Positions 27,331 to 37,074 are shown, counted from the stretch's first letter. The stretch is DNA of 64,000 nt from CAYFJO01 sp964343305 (GCA_964343305.1 CAYFJO010000004.1:1-64000), one strand, 5' to 3'. Numbers and translations are program-made. The notes: a model not told the origin generated them from the sequence alone.

Positions 27331-28707
27331 ATGTTACACATCGGCAACGAACGAGTTCCACTTTGCAGCGGCGCGAATCGTCGCAGCTTCCTGCAAGTCG
27401 GCGCGGCCGCCATGGCTGGACTCTCGCTGCCCAACTTGATGTCAATGCAGGCCAGCGGGGCGATTGATCAGTCGAACGCCAAAATCAAAAACTGCATCAC
27501 GATCTTCCTCGTCGGTTCGCCCGGTCACGTCGATACGTTCGACATGAAACCCGATGCTCCGGATGACATCCGCGGCAAGTTCAAACCGATTGACACCAAT
27601 GCCCCCGGCATTCAGATCTGTGAACATTTTCCGCTGATGGCGCGGATGATGGACCGCGTCGCTTTGATCCGCAGCCTGCATCACAAGACCGGCGCGTCGC
27701 ACGAAAACGGCCAGCGCTGGATGATGAGCGGCCACGACTTCAACGCCGCCAACCCGCAGCCGTATATGGGCTCGGTCATTTCGCGCGTCTTCGGTTCCAA
27801 AGGCAACCTGCCGGCGTCGATCATTCTGCCCGACAAGATCGGCAACACCGGCACGGCGACTCCGCACGGCCAAAAAGCTGGCTATCTCGGCAGCGCTCAC
27901 GAACCGTTTTTCCTGGGCGGAGATCCGGCGGCGACTGATTTCAAGGTCAAAAACCTCACGCCGCCTGCTGGCCAAACCGAGTTCCGCATCAACGCCCGTC
28001 AGAACTTGCTCGCACAGATCGACAACCTCCAACGTCGCACCGAAACAAAGACTACCAAGCAATTCGACACCGCGTACGAACGAGCCTTCTCGTTGCTCAC
28101 GTCGCCCGAAACGAAGAAATCATTTGACTTGAACGAAGAACCCGGCAAGTTGCGAGATCGGTACGGCCGCAACACGCTTGGCCAAAGTTGCTTGATGGCT
28201 CGCCGCTTGATCGAACGTGGATCGCGCTTCGTCACCGTCAACCATTTCGACACGGTGTTCAACATCACGTGCTGGGACATGCACGCCGACGGCGGCGGAC
28301 TTAATAACACCTACCTTGATTACGAACGCCACCTTTGTCCACAACTCGACCAGGCGTTTACTGCGTTGCTGGAAGACCTGGAACAAAGTGGCCTGCTCGA
28401 AGAGACGGTCATCGCCGTCCTCAGCGAATTCGGCCGCACACCCAAGCTCAACCCCAAAGGCGGACGCGACCACTATCCATCAGCCTGGACCAACTTCTTC
28501 GCCGGCGGACCCATCAAAGGCGGACAAGTGATCGGCTCGACGGACAAAATCGGAGCCGCTCCGCACGACCGACCAATCCTGCCACCGCAAATCGTCGCGT
28601 CGATTTACACAGCGATGGGAATCGACCTGGAAACCACCATGATGCCCGGTCCCGGCAGCCGCCCCACGCGCTTCATCGAAGCAGAACCAATACACGAACT
28701 TTTTTGA
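27331..28707 (+). CDS. DUF1501 protein with Tat-like signal (copy 1)
   Basis: 458 residues. The N-terminus has a twin-arginine-like signal (NRRSFLQVGAAAMAGLSLP). The DUF1501 core, related to the sulfatase/alkaline phosphatase fold, shows FLVGSPGHVDTFDMKPDAP, the HHKTGASHENGQRWMMSG block, and near the end VLSEFGRTPKLNPKGGRDHY. Function is unknown for the family, which is greatly expanded in planctomycetes and usually paired with DUF1549/DUF1553 proteins, as here. It is a tandem duplicate of the next gene: same length, with most blocks alike. Confidence 0.93.
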   Translation: MLHIGNERVPLCSGANRRSFLQVGAAAMAGLSLPNLMSMQASGAIDQSNAKIKNCITIFLVGSPGHVDTFDMKPDAPDDIRGKFKPIDTNAPGIQICEHFPLMARMMDRVALIRSLHHKTGASHENGQRWMMSGHDFNAANPQPYMGSVISRVFGSKGNLPASIILPDKIGNTGTATPHGQKAGYLGSAHEPFFLGGDPAATDFKVKNLTPPAGQTEFRINARQNLLAQIDNLQRRTETKTTKQFDTAYERAFSLLTSPETKKSFDLNEEPGKLRDRYGRNTLGQSCLMARRLIERGSRFVTVNHFDTVFNITCWDMHADGGGLNNTYLDYERHLCPQLDQAFTALLEDLEQSGLLEETVIAVLSEFGRTPKLNPKGGRDHYPSAWTNFFAGGPIKGGQVIGSTDKIGAAPHDRPILPPQIVASIYTAMGIDLETTMMPGPGSRPTRFIEAEPIHELF

Positions 28708-28718
28708 TGACATCAAAT

Positions 28719-28782
28719 GTAGCCGAAGTCGCCAAGACTTCGGACATACTTAGAGCCCCGAAGTCTTGGCGACTTCGGCTAC
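28719..28782. repeat. Perfect 25-bp inverted repeat (GTAGCCGAAGTC family)
   Basis: Arms 28719-28743 and 28758-28782 are exact reverse complements with a 14-base loop; each arm itself contains the smaller dyad CCGAAGTC/GACTTCGG. It occupies most of the 110-bp gap between the two DUF1501 genes and could halt or stabilise transcripts between them. Confidence 0.95.
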
Positions 28783-28817
28783 GAATAAAACGAAAAACTG
28801 GCCCAGGGAGTTGAGCC

Positions 28818-30194
28818 ATGTTGCATATCGGAAATGAAAAAGTCCCCACCTGCGACGGCGTCTCGCGGCGAGGTTTCTTGCAAGCCGGTGCCGCCGGCAT
28901 GGCGGGCCTGGCACTGCCAACGCTGTTGAATCTCGAAGCGGCCGGTGCGGTCGATTACGACAAACAGAAAATCAAAAACTGTATTACGCTGTTTCTCGTT
29001 GGCTCGCCGGGACACGTCGACACGTTCGACATGAAGCCCGATGCTCCGGACGACATTCGCGGCAAGTTCCGTCCGATTCAAACCAACCTCGAAGGTGTGC
29101 ACATCTGCGAACATTTCCCGCTGCTCGCGCGGAAGATGGACAAGATCGCGATGATTCGCAGCATGCACCACAACACGGGCACGGCCCACTCGAACGGCTC
29201 GCGGTGGCAAATGACCGGCCGCGATGCGATCGGCCCGAATCAACAGCCGCACGTTGGCTCAGTCGTCGCTCGTGTGTTCGGACCCAAAGGCAACTTGCCG
29301 CCGTCGATCATCTTGCCCGGCAAGATCGGAAACACCGGCGGCCCGTCGATCAACGGCCAGGAAGCACGGTATCTGGGCAGCGCGTACGAACCGTTTTTCT
29401 TGAGTGGCGACCCGGCTCGTAGCGATTTTAAAGTGGCCGACCTCGTCCCGGCGCAAGGCCAGGACGAATTCCGCATCAATGCGAGGCGGAATCTGCTCCA
29501 ACAAATTGACAACGTCCAGCGTCGCGCGGAGACGAGCACGACGCTTCAGCGCGACTCGGCCTACACACGTGCGTTCAACTTGCTCACGTCGCCCGAGGCA
29601 AAGGCGTCGTTTGAACTGGATAGAGAAGCGGACAAACTTCGTGACCGGTACGGTCGCAACACGCTCGGCCAAAGCGCACTGATGGCACGCCGCCTGATCG
29701 AACGCGGCTCGCGCTATGTGACGGTGAACCACTTCGACACGGTGTTCAACATTTGCTGCTGGGACATGCACGCCAACGGCAGCAGTCTGAACAACACCTA
29801 CCTCGACTACGAACGACTGCTCTGCCCGCAACTCGACCAGGCGTTCACGGCGTTGATCGAAGACCTCGAAGATCGCGGCATGCTCGAAGACACCGTGGTC
29901 GCGGTGCTCACTGAATTCGGCCGCACACCGAAGTTGAATGCCCGTGGCGGACGCGACCACTACCCACCTGCCTGGACCAACTTTGTCTGTGGCGGCAACA
30001 TCAAGGGCGGTCAAGTGATCGGCTCGACCGACAGAATTGGTGCCGCACCGCACGATCGCCCCATCAAACCTGACCAGTTGATCGCATCCATTTATCAAGG
30101 CATGGGGATCGACCTGGAAACCACCATGATGCCTGGCCCGGGCAGCCGCCCCATCCGGCTGATCGAAGCCGAGCCCATCCACGAATTGTTTTAG
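28818..30194 (+). CDS. DUF1501 protein with Tat-like signal (copy 2)
   Basis: 458 residues, the tandem paralogue of the preceding gene. Signal region SRRGFLQAGAAGMAGLALP; core motifs FLVGSPGHVDTFDMKPDAP, MHHNTGTAHSNGSRWQMTG and VLTEFGRTPKLNARGGRDHY. All putative metal-site blocks shared with copy 1 are kept, so neither copy looks degenerate. The GAG-containing site GGGAGTTGAGCC precedes the ATG. Divergence is spread along the length, which points to an old duplication with both copies under selection. Confidence 0.93.
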   Translation: MLHIGNEKVPTCDGVSRRGFLQAGAAGMAGLALPTLLNLEAAGAVDYDKQKIKNCITLFLVGSPGHVDTFDMKPDAPDDIRGKFRPIQTNLEGVHICEHFPLLARKMDKIAMIRSMHHNTGTAHSNGSRWQMTGRDAIGPNQQPHVGSVVARVFGPKGNLPPSIILPGKIGNTGGPSINGQEARYLGSAYEPFFLSGDPARSDFKVADLVPAQGQDEFRINARRNLLQQIDNVQRRAETSTTLQRDSAYTRAFNLLTSPEAKASFELDREADKLRDRYGRNTLGQSALMARRLIERGSRYVTVNHFDTVFNICCWDMHANGSSLNNTYLDYERLLCPQLDQAFTALIEDLEDRGMLEDTVVAVLTEFGRTPKLNARGGRDHYPPAWTNFVCGGNIKGGQVIGSTDRIGAAPHDRPIKPDQLIASIYQGMGIDLETTMMPGPGSRPIRLIEAEPIHELF

Positions 30195-30205
30195 CCCCGC
30201 ATTCC

Positions 30206-30296
30206 TTTGGCAGAATGATGGAAGGCAGAATGACTATCGACGCCGCACTGTTCATTCTGCCTTACATTGTTCTCCCAAATCAAAAGTTCTGCCAAA
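30206..30296. repeat. Nested inverted repeat (GGCAGAATGA family)
   Basis: Inner arms AAGGCAGAATGA (30223-30234) and TCATTCTGCCTT (30252-30263) and outer arms TTTGGCAGAA (30206-30215) and TTCTGCCAAA (30287-30296) are exact complements. A related element lies at 35570-35636. It fills the gap before the PPC-type gene. Confidence 0.85.
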
Positions 30297-30303
30297 TCAA
30301 AAA

Positions 30304-33030
30304 ATGAATCAAGCGAATTCTGTTGATCGAAACCCGATGCGTAAACGAAGGGCTCCTGGCTTAAACAAAGCAGTTCCTCGCATACGCGTCGGATTATTTT
30401 TGTGTTTGATTACACTCTGCACATCGACAATCCGTGCCGCACCCAACATCACGACCATGTCCGTCCGTGGCCTGCAAATCGGCGCGACAACCAAGATCAC
30501 GATCCAAGGCAGCGACCTGATCCCCGCGCCGGAACTTGTCACATCAATCCCGATCGCCAAACAAGTCGTCCTCGAAAAGCCAGCCATCAACCGAATCGAA
30601 ATGGAAGTCACGCTAGCCGAGGACGTGACACCCGGAGTCTACAACCTGCGCATCGCCAACAAAAGGGGCATCTCGCCCGCCGTGATCGTCGCGGCCGATC
30701 GCCTGCCACAAGTCACGTTTGGCGCAAAGATCGAATCACTCCCGGCCGCCATCCACGGAACGGTCGCTGGCTCAAACATCGCCAAGACAGTTTTCACTGG
30801 AACGAAGGACCAGCAAATCACCATCGACGTCGAAGCTGCGCGAATTGGCGGCAAACTTCGTCCGGTCCTTCATCTCTACGACGCGCGACGTCGACAAATC
30901 GCGTGGTCACTTCCCAACCCATCGCTCGCCGGCGACACGCGACTCACAACAGCTCTGCCTGCCGACGGTGACTACACGATCGAGTTGCACGACCTGCAAT
31001 ACGCCGCGCCGGCCCCAAATTATTTCCGTATCAAGGTCGGCACGTTCCAATACGCCGACATGGTCTTTCCGCCCGCCGTCGAACGCGGCAAGACCGCAAG
31101 GATCGGTTTCGTAGGCAACATCCCTGCCGATCAACAAATCGATTTAGACTTCCAAAGTCTCGAAGACTTCGGTAGTCTGGCTCCCGCGCCCTGGCCCAAC
31201 TTGGCGACCGTATCCGGCATCCGCCCGAAACTGCTCATCAGCAATTTCCCTGAACTCGTCGAAACGCCGCCCATCGAAGGCATCCAGCAACTTCCAAGCA
31301 TTCCCGTCGCCGTCAGCGGCCGGCTCGATGCACCGGGCCAAATCGACAAGTACTCAATCGCGGTCACCGAAGGCGCGAAACTCCGGTTCGAAGTCTTTGC
31401 CGATCGTATCGGTTCGCCCATCGACTCGCTGCTCGAAATCAAAAACGACAAAGGCGGCCGGCTCGGGCTCAACGACGACACGGCGGGCACGACCGATTCG
31501 CTTCTCGATTACACGGTCGCCAAAGGTGTCAGCGTCATTCACGTCGAAATCAAAGACCAGGTCGATCGCGCAACGGCCGAGTCAATCTACCGCCTCGCCA
31601 TCACGCCGCTCGACGATGCGGCGAAGAGGCCAGGATTCATACTCGCCGTCACCAATGACACGCACAATGTCCCCAGAGGCTCGACGCGTGTCCTGCAAGT
31701 CACCGCCAGGCGACAAAACTACAACGGCCCGATCAAGATCCACGTTGATGGTCTTCCACCTGGAATCGCCGCCGCCGCACCGGACATCGTGCCGAACAGC
31801 AACGCAACACTGCTCACGATCACCGGAGTTGGCGAAACGGGCGCGAACATCCTGACCAAGATCCGCGGCACCAGTGTCGACCTCGACCCGCCCATCTCGG
31901 CCATCGCCGCGTTCGACAAGCATCCGCTCGGCAAGACTCAGCCGTGGATGCAAAACGATGTCGCCCTCGCCATCGCGCCGGCGAACAACCAACCGTTTCA
32001 AGTCGATTGGTCGAAATCCGAAGCCGAAACACTGCTCGCATTGGGAACCACTTTTAAGGCACCCGTCAAATTCACTCGACCACCCGGAGCCATCGGCCCC
32101 GTTCGCTTGTCCGTCATCGTCAGCGAACCGGTTCCTGTCGTGAACAACCGGGCGGACGTTAACCGTGCCGTACGAGCCGAACGCGCGACCGTCGACATCG
32201 CGATCGACGCCAAAGCCAAGGCCGCGTTCGATGCGCTCACCGCTGCCGACAAGGCGCTCGCCGACACCAAAACGAAAGCGAAAGCCAAGTCCGACGCCCA
32301 AGCGAAACTCGTCGCTGCCGCCGAAGCTGAATTGAAAGCCGCAATGGCCGGTCAACCTGCCGACTCGAAGGTGGTTGAAGCCGCCCAAGCCAAACTAGAC
32401 GCCGCTCGCCAGGCGGCCGCCGACGCCAACGCTGCTGAGACCGCCGCCGTCAAAGTCGCCGAAACCAAGCAGGCCGAGGCAAAGAAGAACTTCGAAACCG
32501 CTGACGCCGCGATCAAGAACGACGCCGAGTTTAACGTCATCGTCCCGCCAAACTTCGATCCGAAGTCATGCGACTTGGCGATCAAAGCCGAACTTCGCAG
32601 CCTCGACAATCGAACCGTGCTGGCCGAAGTCTACACGCCCGTGCGACGCTTTGTGCCGCTGAATCCATTGGTGCTGAACCTAGCCGGCGAACCAATGCTC
32701 GAAACGAGACTCGATCCCAAAGCGGGTACCACGGTGAAACTTTCAGGTACGATCGAACGCAAAGCCGGCTTCAACGGAGATGTCACCGTCTCGATCGTCG
32801 GCCAACCGGGCGGCGTTGCGGTGCCGAAAGTTGTGCTGAAGCCAGACAAGAATGATTACGCACTCGAACTGAAGTTCCCGGCCAATTTTAAACCCGCCGA
32901 AGTCAAGTCGATCAAACTTTTCGCCACCGGTCCGCCCGACAAGACGAAGGCGAACATTGTTGTTCGAGCGGAAGTTCCCATCACCGTCCATGTGCTGGCC
33001 GCCAATCCCGCAGAATTAGGAAAGGAATGA
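30304..33030 (+). CDS. Large secreted protein with PPC-type domain and Ala/Lys-rich coiled coil
   Basis: 908 residues. The start at 30304 lacks a ribosome site; ATG 30337 gives a normal signal peptide (MRKRRAPGL... then VGLFLCLITLCTSTIRA). The basic n-region is encoded by a family-A inverted repeat. Residues about 50-130 resemble an IPT/TIG domain. Two bacterial pre-peptidase C-terminal-like domains follow (about 155-245 and 340-440, DSLLEIKNDKGGRLGLNDDT). Residues about 635-740 are a long Ala/Lys-rich coiled coil (KAAFDALTAADKALADTKTK), then beta domains. It lies between DUF1501 and DUF1549/1553 genes as in many planctomycete clusters. Function unknown. Confidence 0.8.
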   Translation: MNQANSVDRNPMRKRRAPGLNKAVPRIRVGLFLCLITLCTSTIRAAPNITTMSVRGLQIGATTKITIQGSDLIPAPELVTSIPIAKQVVLEKPAINRIEMEVTLAEDVTPGVYNLRIANKRGISPAVIVAADRLPQVTFGAKIESLPAAIHGTVAGSNIAKTVFTGTKDQQITIDVEAARIGGKLRPVLHLYDARRRQIAWSLPNPSLAGDTRLTTALPADGDYTIELHDLQYAAPAPNYFRIKVGTFQYADMVFPPAVERGKTARIGFVGNIPADQQIDLDFQSLEDFGSLAPAPWPNLATVSGIRPKLLISNFPELVETPPIEGIQQLPSIPVAVSGRLDAPGQIDKYSIAVTEGAKLRFEVFADRIGSPIDSLLEIKNDKGGRLGLNDDTAGTTDSLLDYTVAKGVSVIHVEIKDQVDRATAESIYRLAITPLDDAAKRPGFILAVTNDTHNVPRGSTRVLQVTARRQNYNGPIKIHVDGLPPGIAAAAPDIVPNSNATLLTITGVGETGANILTKIRGTSVDLDPPISAIAAFDKHPLGKTQPWMQNDVALAIAPANNQPFQVDWSKSEAETLLALGTTFKAPVKFTRPPGAIGPVRLSVIVSEPVPVVNNRADVNRAVRAERATVDIAIDAKAKAAFDALTAADKALADTKTKAKAKSDAQAKLVAAAEAELKAAMAGQPADSKVVEAAQAKLDAARQAAADANAAETAAVKVAETKQAEAKKNFETADAAIKNDAEFNVIVPPNFDPKSCDLAIKAELRSLDNRTVLAEVYTPVRRFVPLNPLVLNLAGEPMLETRLDPKAGTTVKLSGTIERKAGFNGDVTVSIVGQPGGVAVPKVVLKPDKNDYALELKFPANFKPAEVKSIKLFATGPPDKTKANIVVRAEVPITVHVLAANPAELGKE
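30331..30395. repeat. Inverted repeat, family A, inside a coding start
   Basis: Arms AACCCGATGCGTAAACGAAGG (from 30331) and CCTCGCATACGCGTCGGATT (30376-30395) match the family-A arms at 16-36 and 27172-27192 with a few changes. Unlike the other copies it is read through as the N-terminus of a secreted protein. Confidence 0.75.
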
Positions 33031-33100
33031 CAGGAAAATCCAATCAGTGAATCTTGCTGTCCTAAACATCCCTGTCTTCCCCAAAAGAAAGTCGTTCACA

Positions 33101-35551
33101 ATGAAGTCTCTAACAAGCTTCTTTCTTACAACCATCATTTTGACATCGATCGCACGCGCGGAATTGCCAACAATTGTCGGTAATATTCACGTACAACCCA
33201 AGTCGATGAAGCTCGACCATCGACGCCATCCGCACTCAATCATCGTTTCGGGTCAGACCGCCGACGGACAAACGATCGATTTGACTTCGCAAGCGACGTT
33301 TCAGAGCAGCAACGAATCGGTTGCCAACGTGAACCTGCTCGGTTGGGTCGAAGGCGCGTCAAATGGCTCGTCCAAGATCACGGTCACGGCAGCCGGAAAA
33401 AACGCGGCGGTGGACGTGGTCGTCGCATTGCCCGAGGAACCTCTGACATACAGCTTTCGCCACGATGTGATGCCGGTGCTGTCCAAGGCCGGTTGCAACA
33501 TGGGTGCCTGTCACGGTTATTCGCTCGGCAAAAACGGTTTCAGATTGTCGCTGCGCGGCTCCGATCCGACGAAGGATTACAAGTACCTTACCGACGAGTT
33601 TTTCGAACGCCGCGTCAATCGGCACAATCCGCCGGCGAGTCTGCTGATCACCAAACCGCTGGGCGATGTGCCTCACAAAGGCGGTGTCCGGTTCGAACAC
33701 GGCAGTTTGTTGCACGAGTATTTGCTGGGTTGGGTCAACGACGGAGCCAAGTCCGATTTCGATGATCCCGCGAAGCTCGAGTCGATCGAGATCTTTCCCA
33801 AGAAGATTGTGCTCGCTCCCAACATGCAGCAGCAGATGCAACTGTTGGCGACCTATTCGGACGGCGGTGTTCGCGATGTCACGCGGTTGGGAATCTACAC
33901 CGTCAACACGCAACGAGTTGCCACCGTGACCGACGAAGGACTCGTCAGCGCGACCGAACTTGGCGAGACGGCGGTGTCGGCACGTTTTGAACGCATCTTT
34001 GCGACGGCCAATTATATCGTGTTGCAACCGAACCCAAGTTTCGAACCGACTCCCGTTCCGCAGGAAAACTTGATCGACAAGTGTGTGATTCAGAAACTGA
34101 ACGACTTGAATATCAAACCGTCCGAGTTGTGTGACGACGCGACGTTCTTGCGGCGAGTTTGTCTCGACCTGATCGGCATCCAGCCGACGCCTGTCGAAGT
34201 CCGCGCGTTTCTCGATGATCAAGACCCCAACAAACGGGTGAAGACGATCGACATGCTGTTTGACCGCCCAGAGTTTGTCGATCAGTGGTCACTGAAGTGG
34301 GGCGACCTGTTGCAGAACAGTCGGACGAGTCTGAGCGAGCCGGCTGTTTACGCGTTTCGCGAGTGGATTCGTGGCGCGGTGGCATCGAACATGCCACTCG
34401 ACGAGTTTGTGCGAACGATCCTGACCGGGCGGGGCAGTGTTGCTGATGATCCAACCGCGGCGTATTTCGCCATCAGCAAAGACACCGATGACACGCTTCA
34501 GCGAGCAACACAAGTTTTCTGTGGTGTGCGGATGTTGTGCGCCAAATGCCATCCGCATCCGTTCGAAAACTGGACGCAAGGCGATTACTACGGACTTCAC
34601 AGCTTCTTCAATCAAGTGGCGACGAAAGCCGACCCACGTTTGACAGGCGTCGCGAATGCCAAGTCGGTTTTGGTGAATCTGCCAACCGGTTATTCGCGAA
34701 ATCCGCGCACAACTCAATTGCAACCACCGCGATACCTTGGCGGTGGCGAGCCAGAAATACTCGCCGGCGTTGATCGTCGCAAGATTTATGCTGAGTGGCT
34801 GACTTCGGCGGACAACCCATTTTTCGGGCTCAGCATGACCAACCGCATTTGGAGTTACTTCTTCCACCGCGGCATCATTGATCCGGTTGACGATTTGCGG
34901 ACGACCAATCCGCCGATCAATCCTGAATTACTCGACGCGCTCACCAGAGAATTTGTTGACAAAAAGTTTGACGTCCGTCACCTGATGCGGACGATCGTGT
35001 TGTCGGACACGTATCAGCGCAGCAGCTTGGCCAATGAAACGAATGGTCACGACGATTTGAATTTCTCGCGGGCGATTCCTCGACGTATGTCGGCGGAGTC
35101 ACTTTTGGACTCGCTCGTCCAGGCGACAAGTGTCCCCGAATCGTTCCGCGGTGCACCGGCTGGTTTTTCTGCGAAACAGTTGCCCGATGCGAATGTTCAA
35201 AGTGAGTTTTTGAACCTGTTCGGCAAACCGAAACGAATGGAAGCTTGCGAGTGCGAGCGCGACGATGGCTCGAACATGCTGCAGGCACTGCACTTCATCA
35301 ACGGCAAATCGATCCTGAGCCGTGTGACCAACGCCAACGGGCGTGTTGCTCAGTTGCTTCGAGTGAAGGACATCACGAACGAGAAGATCATCATTGATCT
35401 TTATCTTTGGTCGCTAGCGCGGTTGCCAAATGGACAAGAGATCGACTTGGGAATGAAGTTCTTCGAATCGTACAAAGAAAAACGCAAGGAAGCGGCGGAA
35501 GATTTGATGTGGGCGTTGTTGAATAGCAAAGACTTTATGTTGGTTCATTAG
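33101..35551 (+). CDS. DUF1549/DUF1553 protein with Ig-like domain and heme motif
   Basis: 816 residues from ATG 33101 (signal peptide MKSLTSFFLTTIILTSIARA). A Big_2 Ig-like domain (about 35-115) precedes the motif KAGCNMGACHG (C-x4-CH, typical of planctomycete cytochrome-like PSCyt2 regions). A second Ig-like block is at about 225-305. DUF1549 follows (FLRRVCLDLIGIQPTPVEVR), then LCAKCHPHPFENW with a CXXCH heme motif, then DUF1553 (GLSMTNRIWSYFFHRGIIDP, LDALTREFVDKKFDVRHLM). The family is secreted and of unknown function, usually encoded with DUF1501 proteins, as here. Heme binding is inferred from the motif. Confidence 0.92.
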   Translation: MKSLTSFFLTTIILTSIARAELPTIVGNIHVQPKSMKLDHRRHPHSIIVSGQTADGQTIDLTSQATFQSSNESVANVNLLGWVEGASNGSSKITVTAAGKNAAVDVVVALPEEPLTYSFRHDVMPVLSKAGCNMGACHGYSLGKNGFRLSLRGSDPTKDYKYLTDEFFERRVNRHNPPASLLITKPLGDVPHKGGVRFEHGSLLHEYLLGWVNDGAKSDFDDPAKLESIEIFPKKIVLAPNMQQQMQLLATYSDGGVRDVTRLGIYTVNTQRVATVTDEGLVSATELGETAVSARFERIFATANYIVLQPNPSFEPTPVPQENLIDKCVIQKLNDLNIKPSELCDDATFLRRVCLDLIGIQPTPVEVRAFLDDQDPNKRVKTIDMLFDRPEFVDQWSLKWGDLLQNSRTSLSEPAVYAFREWIRGAVASNMPLDEFVRTILTGRGSVADDPTAAYFAISKDTDDTLQRATQVFCGVRMLCAKCHPHPFENWTQGDYYGLHSFFNQVATKADPRLTGVANAKSVLVNLPTGYSRNPRTTQLQPPRYLGGGEPEILAGVDRRKIYAEWLTSADNPFFGLSMTNRIWSYFFHRGIIDPVDDLRTTNPPINPELLDALTREFVDKKFDVRHLMRTIVLSDTYQRSSLANETNGHDDLNFSRAIPRRMSAESLLDSLVQATSVPESFRGAPAGFSAKQLPDANVQSEFLNLFGKPKRMEACECERDDGSNMLQALHFINGKSILSRVTNANGRVAQLLRVKDITNEKIIIDLYLWSLARLPNGQEIDLGMKFFESYKEKRKEAAEDLMWALLNSKDFMLVH

Positions 35552-35569
35552 GGTTGGACAATCGGGTTG

Positions 35570-35636
35570 TTGGCGGAATGATGGAACGCAAAATGATGTG
35601 GCTCTTGAAGTATCTTGCCTTTCATCATTCTGCCAA
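35570..35636. repeat. Inverted repeat (GGCAGAATGA family, second copy)
   Basis: Arms 35570-35583 (TTGGCGGAATGATG) and 35623-35636 (CATCATTCTGCCAA) pair with one mismatch. The frame of the next gene is open through it, which makes a false 34-residue extension. Confidence 0.8.
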
Positions 35637-35655
35637 ACCACAAGCGAGGTTGGTG

Positions 35656-37074
35656 ATGAAGAATCTCAGAGTGATGATTGTCATTTTCGTCGTCCTTGCA
35701 GTTGGATTTGCAAAGGGCGATCAGGGCCTTTCGCCGCTTGACAAGTCGGTTGCGGAAAAAATCAGTTTTCGCGGCGACGTATGGCCGATCGTCAAACGAC
35801 ATTGCTGGGGATGCCACTCGGGCGCCGATCCGAAAGGCGGACTGAATATGGACACCGTCGCGGACATGTTAGAAGGCGGTGAATCGGGGCCATTGTTCGA
35901 CGTTGGCAAACCGGACGAAAGTTTACTCGTCGAAACAATCATCGGCGACGAGCCCGACATGCCGCAGAAACAGCCGCCGCTATCGACGGCAAAAATCGAT
36001 ACGCTGCGAGGTTGGGTCTTGGCGGGTGCCAAAGACGATTCGATGGCGGCGGATAAACAGCTCATCATTCGAATTCCGCAAACGTACGACTTTGCACCCG
36101 CTGTCACCAGCGTCGCGATGAGTTCCGATGGAAAACTTGTTGCGGCCGCGTGTCGTAGCGAAGTGGTGTTGATCGACGCCGACGGTGAGGCAGCGCCGCG
36201 ACGATTGGCGACCGAGTCGGGCTTGGTGACGCATGTTGAGTTTAGTTCCGATGGCAAGTTGCTTGCAGCAACAGGCGGTTCACCCGCGCGGTACGGCAAA
36301 GTGCAGTTTTTTGACCCCGTCGATGGCAAACTGATTTCGTCGCGCGACGTTGGACACGATACTTTGTTTCGCGGGAACTTTGCACCGGACAACCAAGCGA
36401 TCGCGTTGGGTGGAGCGGATGGTGCTGTGCATGTTGTGCCTGTCGACCTGAAGACAGAAGTTCGGCACTTCGATCTACACAGCGACTGGGTATTCGACGT
36501 GGCTTACACACCCGACGGCAAGATGCTCGTGTCGGGCGGTCGCGATAAAGCTACGAAAGTCTGCTCAGTCGAAACTGGCAAACTATTGCGTTCGGTCGAT
36601 TCGTCGGCGGAGTTAATCAGCAGCGTGGCGAGCGATGGCCAGTTCGCGATATCAGCGGGTCGCGCGCGGATACCGATCAGCTACGAATACAAGATCGCAT
36701 TGAGCGGCATCGAAGTCAGCGGTGCGGGCAACGGCGCGCGTCCAATTAGCAAACGCGCTCAATATGCAAAGAACCTGGAAACGCAACCCGGTATTGTGCT
36801 AGATATCGCGACCAGCGGCGATCGCAAATCGATTGCGCTGGCTGGAGCCTACGGTGATGTGCGTGTCTACAACGTCGCGAACCGGCAACGCACGGCGCTG
36901 GTCTCCGGTGTCCCGCAGCCGATATACAGTGTGGCGCTTAACCAAGATGGCACGCAATTGACGCTTGGCAGCAAAAGTGGACACGTACAAATCTATCAGT
37001 TGCCGGATGGCAAGCTGCTAAAGTCCCTCGTGCCGGTTCCGGTCGCCGAATCGAAACAAGTCGCAAGTCAATGA
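35656..37074 (+). CDS. Planctomycetal cytochrome c-type domain fused to WD40 repeats
   Basis: 472 residues from ATG 35656, six bases after GAGG; the frame extends to 35554 but only through an inverted repeat. A signal peptide (1-21) is followed by a PSCyt1-type domain (about 35-125) with the heme motif HCWGCHSG and the block LNMDTVADMLEGGESGPLF. Six or seven WD40-like repeats follow (SVAMSSDGKLVAAACRS, DVAYTPDGKMLVSGGRD), consistent with a beta-propeller. It closes the DUF1501 cluster. A periplasmic heme protein with a protein-binding propeller is the likely reading. Confidence 0.92.
   Translation: MKNLRVMIVIFVVLAVGFAKGDQGLSPLDKSVAEKISFRGDVWPIVKRHCWGCHSGADPKGGLNMDTVADMLEGGESGPLFDVGKPDESLLVETIIGDEPDMPQKQPPLSTAKIDTLRGWVLAGAKDDSMAADKQLIIRIPQTYDFAPAVTSVAMSSDGKLVAAACRSEVVLIDADGEAAPRRLATESGLVTHVEFSSDGKLLAATGGSPARYGKVQFFDPVDGKLISSRDVGHDTLFRGNFAPDNQAIALGGADGAVHVVPVDLKTEVRHFDLHSDWVFDVAYTPDGKMLVSGGRDKATKVCSVETGKLLRSVDSSAELISSVASDGQFAISAGRARIPISYEYKIALSGIEVSGAGNGARPISKRAQYAKNLETQPGIVLDIATSGDRKSIALAGAYGDVRVYNVANRQRTALVSGVPQPIYSVALNQDGTQLTLGSKSGHVQIYQLPDGKLLKSLVPVPVAESKQVASQ

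Noticed and set aside
29259..30182. 307-codon minus-strand frame
   Set aside because: Antisense shadow of the second DUF1501 gene.
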